Shown: positions 31,135 to 38,740 of the stretch, in pieces
Layout of the letters: the number at the start of each line of letters is the position of its first letter
Position numbering within the stretch: the stretch's first letter is position 1
NCBI GenBank assembly: GCA_000993405.1
Contig: LBWB01000012.1
Coordinates: 101,777 to 143,536 of the forward strand
DNA length: 41,760 nt
Origin: Candidatus Woesebacteria bacterium GW2011_GWB1_39_12
GTDB lineage: Bacteria > Patescibacteriota > Microgenomatia > UBA8517
Direction: 5' to 3'
Program-made: the position numbers and the translations under genes
The notes under the pieces: model-generated
Database searches by the model: none
The model's input: only the letters and a program-made list of their open reading frames with translations
What the model was told of the DNA's origin: nothing

Positions 31135-33240
31135 ATGAATACATTTAAACTAAAATCCGACTATAAACCCATCCCAGATCAGGAAAAGGCCATAAATGCT
31201 CTTTGTGGGGGTGTTCAAAACGGAATTGATTACCAAGTTCTATTAGGTGTAACTGGTTCCGGCAAGACCTTCACGGTCGCAAACGTCATTGAGCGCCTTC
31301 AAAGACCCGCGCTTATAATTTCACACAATAAAACTTTGGCGGCACAACTTTATCAGGAATTTAGGGATTTTTTTCCAGAAAACGCTGTTTCTTTTTTTGT
31401 TTCTTATTACGATTATTACCAGCCTGAAGCGTATATTCCATCCACGGATACATATATAGAAAAAGACTCCGACATAAATGAACTTATTGATAAATTACGC
31501 CTTGCAGCAACAACAAATCTTCTGACCCGTCGAGACACAATTGTCGTTGCCTCGGTTTCGTGCATATACAACATCGGTTCTCCCCGGGAATATGGACATT
31601 TTGTCTTTGAAATTTCAAAGGGTGTAAAAATCGGGAGAAAACAAATCATAGACAGGCTTGTTGATCTTCAGTACGAAAGGGGAGATTTCGGATTTCATAG
31701 AGGAACATTTAGAGTGATGGGAAACACTATCGACATCTACCCAGCCTATCAGGACGAGGGAGTAAGACTAGAACTTGGAGAGGATAATATTAAAGACTTA
31801 ACAATTATAAATCCAGTTTCCGGCTCACAGATCACTGATCACAAATCACCTGTCACTAATTTTGTTCTCTATCCGGCAAAACATTACGTAACCGACCCAA
31901 GTAAAAATAAAAATGTCTTTGAGGAAATTAAACGCGACTTAGCCGAAAGAATAACTTTTTTTAAGAAAAACGGGAAAGAGTTGGAAGCTTATAGACTCCA
32001 AAATAGAGTCAAATACGATCTCGAAATGATTTCCGAACTTGGCTATGTCAAAGGAATAGAGAATTATTCACGCTATTTCGACGGCAGAGCCCCGGGAGAT
32101 CCACCTTATACGCTTCTTGATTATTATCAGGAACCATACAATAACGACTGGCTTACCTTTATTGATGAAAGCCATATTACTTTTCCCCAGATAAGAGGCA
32201 TGTATAACGGCGACGTTGCCAGAAAGAACCTTCTTATCGATTACGGCTTCAGGCTCCCGGCTGCGTATGACAACCGACCTTTGAAGTTTGAAGAGTTCAT
32301 GCGAAGAATTCCGGGTTTTATTGCAACCAGCGCAACTCCTTCGGAGTGGGAAGTGGGAATGGCAAGAGAAAGTGCATCAATATTGAGATCTAAGGTAACA
32401 CGGTTCGGCAAACCTGTCCCGTACCAGGTACGGTCTACATTAGACGAACCTGGCGTAGTTCAACAGCTCTTAAGACCAACAGGGATACCCGATCCGAAAG
32501 TAGAAATTCGTTCAGCCAGAAACCAGGTTAGTGATGTAATAGACGAAATTAAAAAAGTTGCTAAGAGAGGCCAAAGAACGCTTGTTACAACCCTGACCAA
32601 AAGAACCGCCGAGGATTTGAGTCAATATTTAATCGAGCAGGGTATGAAAGTACACTATCTTCATTCTGACGTGGCAACACTCGAGAGAAGCGATATATTG
32701 GACGATCTAAGGCGCGGTAAATACGATTGCATTATCGGAGTTAATTTACTTCGTGAAGGACTTGATCTTCCGGAGGTTTCGCTTGTCGCAATTTTGGACG
32801 CAGATAAAGAAGGATTTCTTCGAAGCGAAGTCAGTCTAATTCAAACAATGGGGCGCGCAGCAAGGCACGTCGAAGGAAGAGTAATTCTATATGCCGATAA
32901 TGTAACCGGATCAATGGAAAGAGCAATTGCGGAAGTTGAGAGGCGGAGAAAATATCAGATTAAGGTTAACAAAAAATACGGCATTAAACCTACTTCAATC
33001 ACCAAACCTATAAGGGAAAGACTGGTTGAGGAAGAGGAAGAGTCCGTTCTTGATAAACTTTTCGAAAAGACTGAAAAAACTTATTTGAAGCTTCCTGATA
33101 TTGAACTAGATTCTTTAACTCCCATGGACAAAAGAAAACTAACTGTAAAGCTTCGTCGGGAAATGAAGTTAGCTGCTCAAGACCTGAACTTCGAACTCGC
33201 AGCAGAAATAAGAGATAAGATTAAAGAACTTGAATTTTAA
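31135..33240 (+). CDS. uvrB: Excinuclease ABC subunit UvrB
   Basis: 701 residues, slightly above the usual ~665. Walker A is in LGVTGSGKTFTVANV, the damage-probing beta-hairpin in YYDYYQPEAYIPSTDTYIEKD, Walker B in FIDESHITFPQI. Motifs V-VI are in GVNLLREGLDLPEVSLVAILDADKEGFLRS and QTMGRAARH. The UvrC-binding UVR motif is at the C-terminus (AAQDLNFELAAEIRDKIKEL). The extra length is largely two in-frame insertions: a heptamer array (31826-31860) before FVLYPAKHYVT, and the 33-bp palindromic element (32401-32433) in the segment between SATP and LLRPTG. UvrB verifies lesions in nucleotide excision repair. Confidence 0.97.
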   Translation: MNTFKLKSDYKPIPDQEKAINALCGGVQNGIDYQVLLGVTGSGKTFTVANVIERLQRPALIISHNKTLAAQLYQEFRDFFPENAVSFFVSYYDYYQPEAYIPSTDTYIEKDSDINELIDKLRLAATTNLLTRRDTIVVASVSCIYNIGSPREYGHFVFEISKGVKIGRKQIIDRLVDLQYERGDFGFHRGTFRVMGNTIDIYPAYQDEGVRLELGEDNIKDLTIINPVSGSQITDHKSPVTNFVLYPAKHYVTDPSKNKNVFEEIKRDLAERITFFKKNGKELEAYRLQNRVKYDLEMISELGYVKGIENYSRYFDGRAPGDPPYTLLDYYQEPYNNDWLTFIDESHITFPQIRGMYNGDVARKNLLIDYGFRLPAAYDNRPLKFEEFMRRIPGFIATSATPSEWEVGMARESASILRSKVTRFGKPVPYQVRSTLDEPGVVQQLLRPTGIPDPKVEIRSARNQVSDVIDEIKKVAKRGQRTLVTTLTKRTAEDLSQYLIEQGMKVHYLHSDVATLERSDILDDLRRGKYDCIIGVNLLREGLDLPEVSLVAILDADKEGFLRSEVSLIQTMGRAARHVEGRVILYADNVTGSMERAIAEVERRRKYQIKVNKKYGIKPTSITKPIRERLVEEEEESVLDKLFEKTEKTYLKLPDIELDSLTPMDKRKLTVKLRREMKLAAQDLNFELAAEIRDKIKELEF
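31826..31860 (+). repeat. Heptamer array inside uvrB
   Basis: Five 7-base units of the form CACNNAT or close (CACAGAT, CACTGAT and so on) lie in the coding sequence and read as QITDHKSPVTN. They interrupt the conserved run from NPVSG to FVLYPAKHY. The units share CACAGAT with the array inside uvrA. Confidence 0.75.
32401..32433 (+). repeat. 33-bp dispersed element, copy 2 (inside uvrB)
   Basis: CGGTTCGGC, nine bases, then CCGTACCAGGTACGG. It matches 10631-10663 at 28 of 33 positions and encodes RFGKPVPYQVRS, sharing PYQVRS with the unrelated signal peptidase. It sits in a stretch that is ~25 residues longer than in Escherichia coli UvrB. Confidence 0.8.
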
Positions 33241-33253
33241 CATTATATGTTGA

Positions 33254-33265
33254 TATAATAACACT
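33254..33265 (+). promoter_or_regulatory. -10 element placed for a leaderless transcript
   Basis: TATAAT at 33254-33259, six bases, then ATG 33266. The 20 bases 33251-33270 equal those at 2385-2404. TTGAAT at 33230-33235, at 18-base spacing, may be the -35. Confidence 0.7.
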
Positions 33266-33466
33266 ATGGCAATCGATTTAGAGCCCAATAAACTTAGACT
33301 TCAACAGGTATTAAAAGATGTAGCTATAACACAAGCGGAAATACTTGGAAATCTGCCCCCTACAGAGAAGGAGTTGGCTCGTTATGATCAAATTAGCGAC
33401 GAGGAGGCCAAAAAAATCATAAAAGATTTTAATTACATAATTTCAGGTAATACTCCCGCCGAATAA
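33266..33466 (+). CDS. Hypothetical small soluble protein
   Basis: A 66-residue acidic protein that I do not recognise. It is predicted helical: NKLRLQQVLKDVAITQAEILGNLPPTEKELARYDQISDEEAKKIIKDFNYI. It has no signal, membrane helix or cysteine. The exact TATAAT-six bases-ATG layout and the good composition support a real gene. It follows uvrB by 25 bases but has its own promoter, and converges with the membrane protein gene (stops eight bases apart). A role connected with repair is not shown. Confidence 0.68.
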   Translation: MAIDLEPNKLRLQQVLKDVAITQAEILGNLPPTEKELARYDQISDEEAKKIIKDFNYIISGNTPAE

Positions 33467-33474
33467 CTCCAGAA

Positions 33475-33786
33475 TTAAAGTGTGGGAATCTCGAAGGTTA
33501 GAAGATCAACTCCGAAGAATTGGCTTAAAAATCCCAATATTCCCCAGGTTGCAAAAACGATAAAAACTCCTATAAATGCATTAACAATCTGACGCCTCGA
33601 CTCTTCAGATTTCTCCCTATTTCCGCCTGAAATAATAAGCTTTATTCCTCCAAACAAAATGTTAAAAACAAAAAGGAGAGAAGCGACGATTAAAACAATG
33701 TGAACAAATGCCGCAATAATACCTGAAATTGAAATTTCATTCAGAGGAGTAAACTGGCCCCTTGGCAAAAGATCTAAAGGCTGCAT
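33475..33786 (-). CDS. Small membrane protein, VirB2/pilin-like hydrophobic layout
   Basis: A protein of ~103 residues with two hydrophobic helices: SGIIAAFVHIVLIVASLLFVFNILFGGIKLIISGG and VNAFIGVFIVFATWGILGFLSQFF, separated by a charged turn NREKSEESRRQI. This layout resembles TrbC/VirB2-type pilins and similar CPR membrane proteins, but no conjugation genes are near, so the name is tentative. The start is taken at ATG 33786, where TATAAT lies seven bases upstream; the TTG at 33816 falls inside a palindrome and is unlikely. It is divergent from uvrA. Confidence 0.65.
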   Translation of the reverse strand: MQPLDLLPRGQFTPLNEISISGIIAAFVHIVLIVASLLFVFNILFGGIKLIISGGNREKSEESRRQIVNAFIGVFIVFATWGILGFLSQFFGVDLLTFEIPTL

Positions 33787-33808
33787 ATATCCTATTATAT
33801 TACAAATC

Positions 33809-33828
33809 TGGTACAATCCATTGTACCA
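33809..33828. promoter_or_regulatory. 20-bp palindrome between divergent genes, possible LexA or other operator
   Basis: TGGTACAAT-CC-ATTGTACCA is perfect over nine base pairs. It stands 25 bases before uvrA and 23 before the divergent membrane protein gene, so a bound protein could control both. Its GTACAA half-site recalls TTTGTACAAA before lexA. Confidence 0.55.
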
Positions 33829-33852
33829 CGGCTTTCTCCGCGGTTACAGTCT

Positions 33853-36810
33853 ATGGAAAATACAATTAGAATCAGAGGTGCACGTCAACATAACTTGAAG
33901 AATATTAGCGTTGACATTCCAAAAAACAAACTAGTGGTTTTTACCGGTGTATCCGGAAGCGGGAAAAGTTCTCTGGCATTTGACACCATTTACGCCGAAG
34001 GTCAAAGGCGCTATGTCGAAAGCCTTTCTACTTACGCAAGACAATTTCTTGGGATAATGGAAAAGCCTGATGTTGACCTTATTGAAGGTTTGTCTCCCGC
34101 AATTTCAATTGATCAGAAAACGACTTCTAAAAATCCGCGATCAACTGTCGGCACGGTAACCGAAATCTACGATTATTTGAGACTTCTGTTTGCACGAATC
34201 GGCCACCCCCACTGCCCGGTTTGCGGCAGGGAAATTTCGTACCAGTCTCTCGATGAAATTTTAGCATCGGTTCTTAATCTATTGAAAGTCACTCTAAAAA
34301 ATAAGAGAATGGGAAGATTTATTATTCTTTCGCCGGTTGTTATTGACAAAAAAGGCGAATTCTCGTCTCTTTTTGACAACTTAAAAGCCAAGGGTTTTAG
34401 GCAAGTGAGAGTTGACGGCTATGTTAAAGACTTAACAGAGGACTTTGTCCTTATCAAAACCAATAAACACACCATTGAGGTACTTGTTGACAAAATTTCG
34501 CTAAGTAGTAAAGATTTAAAAAATAATATATTTCTTGAAAATCTGAAAAGTCGTCTCAGTGATTCTCTGGAAAAAGCTCTCAATCTTTCTGAAGGCAATG
34601 TTATAGTATCTGAAGTTCTAGATGAATCATTCGAAATGCCCGAAACTCCGAAGAAATTTAAGGATCATCTTTTTTCCGAACAATTTGCGTGTCCAATCGA
34701 CAATATTCAAATTCCGGAAATCGAACCCAGAACTTTTTCTTTCAATTCACCTCATGGTGCATGTCCGGGTTGTAATGGAATTGGAAGAATTCTAAAAGTA
34801 GACAAAGACAGAATCTTTTCAGAGGAAATTTCAATTACCGAAGGGGGAATAATGCCTTTTTCAAATATTTTTGAACACAATACTTGGTATTCCCGACTGA
34901 TTCTCACTGTATGCAGAGAGAATTCGATTGATCCGAGAATTCCAATCAAACATCTTACTCAAGAACAATGTAATTTACTTCTCTTCGGAACGGGCGACAG
35001 GGAATATAAAGTTGAAGGCACAAACAGATTTGGTCGGTTTACTCACATTTATGAGGTCTTCCTTGGTATTATTCCCGAACTCGAAGCGCGCCACGCATCA
35101 ACCGAATCAGACTACGTCAGGCTCGAAATCGAAAAATACATGCGTGAGACTCCATGTCCAGAGTGTAAAGGAACAAGACTAAAAAAAGAAGCATTAGGTG
35201 TAACTATCGATAATTTATCAATTGCCCAAGTTTCGTCTTTTTCGATAACAGAAGGTCTGAGTTTCATTGATGGTTTAATTAATGAAAGCACTCTTTCCTC
35301 TCGGGAAAAAGAGATAGGGAAACTAATTTTAAAAGAAATCAAAGAAAGACTTAACTTCTTGTTATCGGTCGGGCTTAACTATTTAACTTTAGAACGAGCC
35401 GCAGGGTCCCTTTCGGGAGGCGAAGCACAAAGAATTCGTTTGGCAAGCCAAATTGGTTCCGGTTTAACAGGAGTTTTATATGTTTTAGATGAACCGACAA
35501 TAGGCTTACACCAAAGAGACAATAAACGACTTATTGACACCTTGCAAAAACTTAAAGATTTGGGAAACACAGTTGTTGTTGTTGAGCACGATGCCCAAAC
35601 CATAAAATCTGCTGATCACGTCATTGACTTTGGGCCCGGAGCCGGAAAATTCGGAGGAGAAGTCGTAGCAGAAGGAACACCTTCGGAAATTACAGACAAC
35701 TCAAAATCCCTAACCGGCCAATACCTCTCCGGAAAAAGAAAAATTGAAATACAAAGTACATCGAAAATTACAGAAGGCACTGAAAGAAATTTATTCAGAT
35801 CACAGTTCACAGATCACAGTTCACTGACTTTATTTGGTTGTTCCCAATATAACCTTAAAAATATAGACGTGACTTTCCCACTGGGTAAATTTGTGGTTAT
35901 CACAGGCGTATCAGGAAGCGGCAAGTCAACACTTCTTGTAGATACCCTTTACCCTTCACTCCAAAATAAATTATATTCACGCTTCAGAGGTGACGTGGGA
36001 CTGCACAAAAATATGGCCGGAGAAGAAAACGTTGATAAAGTGATTCTCATTGACCAATCTCCAATCGGAAGGACGCCAAGAAGTAATCCGGTAACTTATA
36101 CAAAAGTGTTTGATCTTATTAGAGACGTTTTTTCCCAAACTAAAGAAGCAAGATCACTTGGTTTTAAAAAGGGAAGATTCTCATTTAATGTAAAAGGTGG
36201 TAGGTGTGAAGCTTGCGAAGGCCAAGGGCAAACAAAAATTGAGATGCAGTTTATGAGTGACATCTGGGTAGTATGCGATGTCTGTCAGGGGAAAAGGTAC
36301 AATGCCCAAACTTTAGAAGTTACCTATAGAGGAAAAAATATTGCAGAAGTTCTTGGTTTAACAGTCAGCGAAGCTGTCGATTTTTTCCACACTCATCTTC
36401 CGATTGTTTCCAAGCTAGAGGTAATTGAGGAAGTCGGCTTAGGCTATATTGAACTCGGTCAATCCGCGACAACTCTTTCCGGAGGGGAAGCCCAAAGAGT
36501 AAAACTGGCAACAGAGCTCATGAAAAAGGCAACAGGTAAAACCGTCTATATTCTTGACGAGCCGACGACTGGTTTACACTTTGCCGACGTTGAAAAACTC
36601 CTAAAAGTTTTAAAGCTCCTTGTAGCAAAAGGTAACAGTGTTTTTATCATTGAGCATAATCTGGACGTAATTCAAAATGCAGACTGGATAATTGATCTTG
36701 GGCCTGAAGGTGGGGAAGAAGGCGGTTATGTTGTAGCCCAAGGGACGGCCAAAAGCGTCAAAATGGAAAAAGAGTCTTACACGGGAAGATTTTTATCAAC
36801 AGAGAGATAA
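33853..36810 (+). CDS. uvrA: Excinuclease ABC subunit UvrA
   Basis: 985 residues against a usual ~940. Two ABC ATPase modules are present: Walker A GVSGSGKSSLAFDT and GVSGSGKSTLLVDT, with signatures GSLSGGEAQRIRLASQ and TLSGGEAQRVKLATEL. The zinc modules show CPVCG, CPECKGTRLK and the paired CEACEGQGQ and CDVCQGKRY. UvrA finds damage and loads UvrB. In the linker between the two halves, just before LFGCSQYNLKNIDVTFP, an in-frame heptamer array (35794-35828) adds FRSQFTDHSSLT. The array region accounts for part of the additional length. Confidence 0.97.
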   Translation: MENTIRIRGARQHNLKNISVDIPKNKLVVFTGVSGSGKSSLAFDTIYAEGQRRYVESLSTYARQFLGIMEKPDVDLIEGLSPAISIDQKTTSKNPRSTVGTVTEIYDYLRLLFARIGHPHCPVCGREISYQSLDEILASVLNLLKVTLKNKRMGRFIILSPVVIDKKGEFSSLFDNLKAKGFRQVRVDGYVKDLTEDFVLIKTNKHTIEVLVDKISLSSKDLKNNIFLENLKSRLSDSLEKALNLSEGNVIVSEVLDESFEMPETPKKFKDHLFSEQFACPIDNIQIPEIEPRTFSFNSPHGACPGCNGIGRILKVDKDRIFSEEISITEGGIMPFSNIFEHNTWYSRLILTVCRENSIDPRIPIKHLTQEQCNLLLFGTGDREYKVEGTNRFGRFTHIYEVFLGIIPELEARHASTESDYVRLEIEKYMRETPCPECKGTRLKKEALGVTIDNLSIAQVSSFSITEGLSFIDGLINESTLSSREKEIGKLILKEIKERLNFLLSVGLNYLTLERAAGSLSGGEAQRIRLASQIGSGLTGVLYVLDEPTIGLHQRDNKRLIDTLQKLKDLGNTVVVVEHDAQTIKSADHVIDFGPGAGKFGGEVVAEGTPSEITDNSKSLTGQYLSGKRKIEIQSTSKITEGTERNLFRSQFTDHSSLTLFGCSQYNLKNIDVTFPLGKFVVITGVSGSGKSTLLVDTLYPSLQNKLYSRFRGDVGLHKNMAGEENVDKVILIDQSPIGRTPRSNPVTYTKVFDLIRDVFSQTKEARSLGFKKGRFSFNVKGGRCEACEGQGQTKIEMQFMSDIWVVCDVCQGKRYNAQTLEVTYRGKNIAEVLGLTVSEAVDFFHTHLPIVSKLEVIEEVGLGYIELGQSATTLSGGEAQRVKLATELMKKATGKTVYILDEPTTGLHFADVEKLLKVLKLLVAKGNSVFIIEHNLDVIQNADWIIDLGPEGGEEGGYVVAQGTAKSVKMEKESYTGRFLSTER
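35794..35828 (+). repeat. Heptamer array inside uvrA
   Basis: The core is a perfect tandem duplication of the 14-mer AGATCACAGTTCAC (35797-35810 and 35811-35824), itself two related heptamers. With flanks it makes five 7-base units in the same CAC-first phase as the array in uvrB. It encodes part of the inter-module linker. Confidence 0.8.
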
Positions 36811-36850
36811 TCCAATTTCTCAATCCGAACCAAAATATCAAATTTCTTGC

Positions 36851-36862
36851 TATACTTTCCTA
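36851..36862 (+). promoter_or_regulatory. -10 element placed for a leaderless transcript
   Basis: TATACT at 36851-36856 is followed by six bases and the ATG of the transglutaminase gene at 36863, the same layout as at 2388, 5219, 7210, 33254 and 40968. Confidence 0.6.
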
Positions 36863-38740
36863 ATGATCAAAAGACTACTTTTTTTTCTAGCCTTCTTTTA
36901 TTTAACCAGCCAATCAGTACAAGTTAGTCAGGCGAAGAACGATTTTGGGCTCACAACAATCGCAGAATACAAAGTAGAAGACACGGGGAAAACTCAAGTT
37001 ACAAATACAATAACCATAAAAAATACGACTTCCCAGCTGCTTGCCAAGAGCTATACATTATCTCTTTCAGGGATAGAACCCAAGAACATAAAGGCTTTTG
37101 AGGAAGGAAAAAAACTTTCGGTATTTCAACTGACAGAAGGCGATAGTGTAAAACTAAGAGTAGATTTTGAAGACACCCTTCCCGGAATAGGAAAAGCAAG
37201 AACTTTTGTAATAACTTATGAAGAAGAGACGCTTGCAACAAAAACCGGAGACGTCTGGGAGGTCTTCATTCCTAAGTTGGCAAATCCCCAAGTTTTTGAT
37301 GAATATAAAGTCTTGCTATCAACTACAAAATCTTTTGGAGAGGAAGCCTATATATCTCCCGATGCGAGAGAAATAATAGATAAAGACGAGAGAAGAATTT
37401 ATATTTTTCAAAAAGAAGACCTTATAAACGGAATTTCTGCAGGCTTCGGTCAATCACAGGTTTTTTCTTTCACTCTGAACTATCATCTGCAAAATTCCGC
37501 AAATAAAAAAACCCAAATGGAAATCGCCATACCGCCCGATACTTCGACTCAAAAGATGTTTTATGAAGAAATTGATCCTTTACCCGCAAATCTCTACCAG
37601 GATTCAGACGGTAACTGGATTTCCTCCTATACCCTTTTACCCCGACAGAAAAAACTTGTCAAAGTTAAAGGGTCTGTACAAATCTTTTCAAAACCGAGGA
37701 AATTTATTCAGCCTTCAACATCTTCTCTTCTGGAAAACACCAAGCCCCAGGAGGTGTGGCAAAGCGATGATCCGGGCATCAAAGAGCTTGCGGAGTCGTT
37801 AAAAACTCCCGAAGAAATATATAATTATGTTACCAAAACTCTTGTCTACAACTATGACAGAGTGAAACCCGAAGCAGAAAGACTAGGAGCTAAAAATGCT
37901 CTCGCCAATCCAACAAACGCGATCTGTACCGAATTTACGGACCTTTTTATCGCTTTGGCAAGAGCCAATGGAATCCCGGCTAGAGAAATCAACGGCTATG
38001 CTTACTCTGAAAACCCAAAAATTCAACCTCTTTCGTTTGTATCAGACGTTCTTCACGCTTGGCCGGAATATTGGGATGAGGAACTTTCTACGTGGATACC
38101 GGTCGACCCAACGTGGGGTGCAACGAGCGGCATTGATTACTTTAACAAGCTTGATCTAAGGCATTTTTCATTTGTCATCCACGGTAAGGACGCTTTTACT
38201 CCTTATTCGGCGGGCTCTTATAAACTAGGCGATGAACCTCAAAAGGACGTTTTTGTTTCTTTTGGCAAACTTCCGGAAAAGAGGACTACCAATATTAACA
38301 TTCAAGCCTCTTTTCCCAAAAATTTTTTTCTTTTTTCTAAAAACGTAAAAGTAACTATCTCCAATCCGGGTCCGACAGCCGTGTATGACCTCATTCCTCA
38401 AATAATTTTTGATGGTAAAGTAGTCAGCTCAAATTACACGCCGATTCTTCCGCCTTTTGCTAAGTTTGAAACCTCTTTCAAAATTCCTTATGGAATACTT
38501 GCTAAAAAAGCGCCTTCGAAAGTTATTATTAACGCTTATAGATCTGAGCTCTCAATACCAACAAATAAAAATCAGAGTATAATTTCACAGATTCTGTCTT
38601 TGTCTTTTGTATTAATAATAATAATTCTAATTGTCTATCTCAGACTTACTCGAGTCAGAATTAGATACATTTTACGAGGGTCTAAATTTAAACTTTCAAA
38701 TGTTACTTTCCTTAAAAAAAATAAGGGTTCACAAAACTAA
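36863..38740 (+). CDS. Secreted transglutaminase-like protein with C-terminal membrane helix
   Basis: 625 residues. A signal peptide (LLFFLAFFYLTSQSVQVSQA) precedes a beta-rich region, then a transglutaminase-like core with the catalytic Cys in NAICTEFTDLFIALARANGIPAREINGYAY, the His in VLHAWPEYWDEE and the Asp in IPVDPTWGATSG. A later Ig-like region (VKVTISNPGPTAVYDLIPQI) leads to a single helix near the C-terminus (SLSFVLIIIILIVYLRL) and a basic tail inside. Such proteins often act as thiol proteases or crosslinkers outside the cell. The substrate is unknown. Its end overlaps the uvrC start by 41 bases. Confidence 0.88.
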   Translation: MIKRLLFFLAFFYLTSQSVQVSQAKNDFGLTTIAEYKVEDTGKTQVTNTITIKNTTSQLLAKSYTLSLSGIEPKNIKAFEEGKKLSVFQLTEGDSVKLRVDFEDTLPGIGKARTFVITYEEETLATKTGDVWEVFIPKLANPQVFDEYKVLLSTTKSFGEEAYISPDAREIIDKDERRIYIFQKEDLINGISAGFGQSQVFSFTLNYHLQNSANKKTQMEIAIPPDTSTQKMFYEEIDPLPANLYQDSDGNWISSYTLLPRQKKLVKVKGSVQIFSKPRKFIQPSTSSLLENTKPQEVWQSDDPGIKELAESLKTPEEIYNYVTKTLVYNYDRVKPEAERLGAKNALANPTNAICTEFTDLFIALARANGIPAREINGYAYSENPKIQPLSFVSDVLHAWPEYWDEELSTWIPVDPTWGATSGIDYFNKLDLRHFSFVIHGKDAFTPYSAGSYKLGDEPQKDVFVSFGKLPEKRTTNINIQASFPKNFFLFSKNVKVTISNPGPTAVYDLIPQIIFDGKVVSSNYTPILPPFAKFETSFKIPYGILAKKAPSKVIINAYRSELSIPTNKNQSIISQILSLSFVLIIIILIVYLRLTRVRIRYILRGSKFKLSNVTFLKKNKGSQN

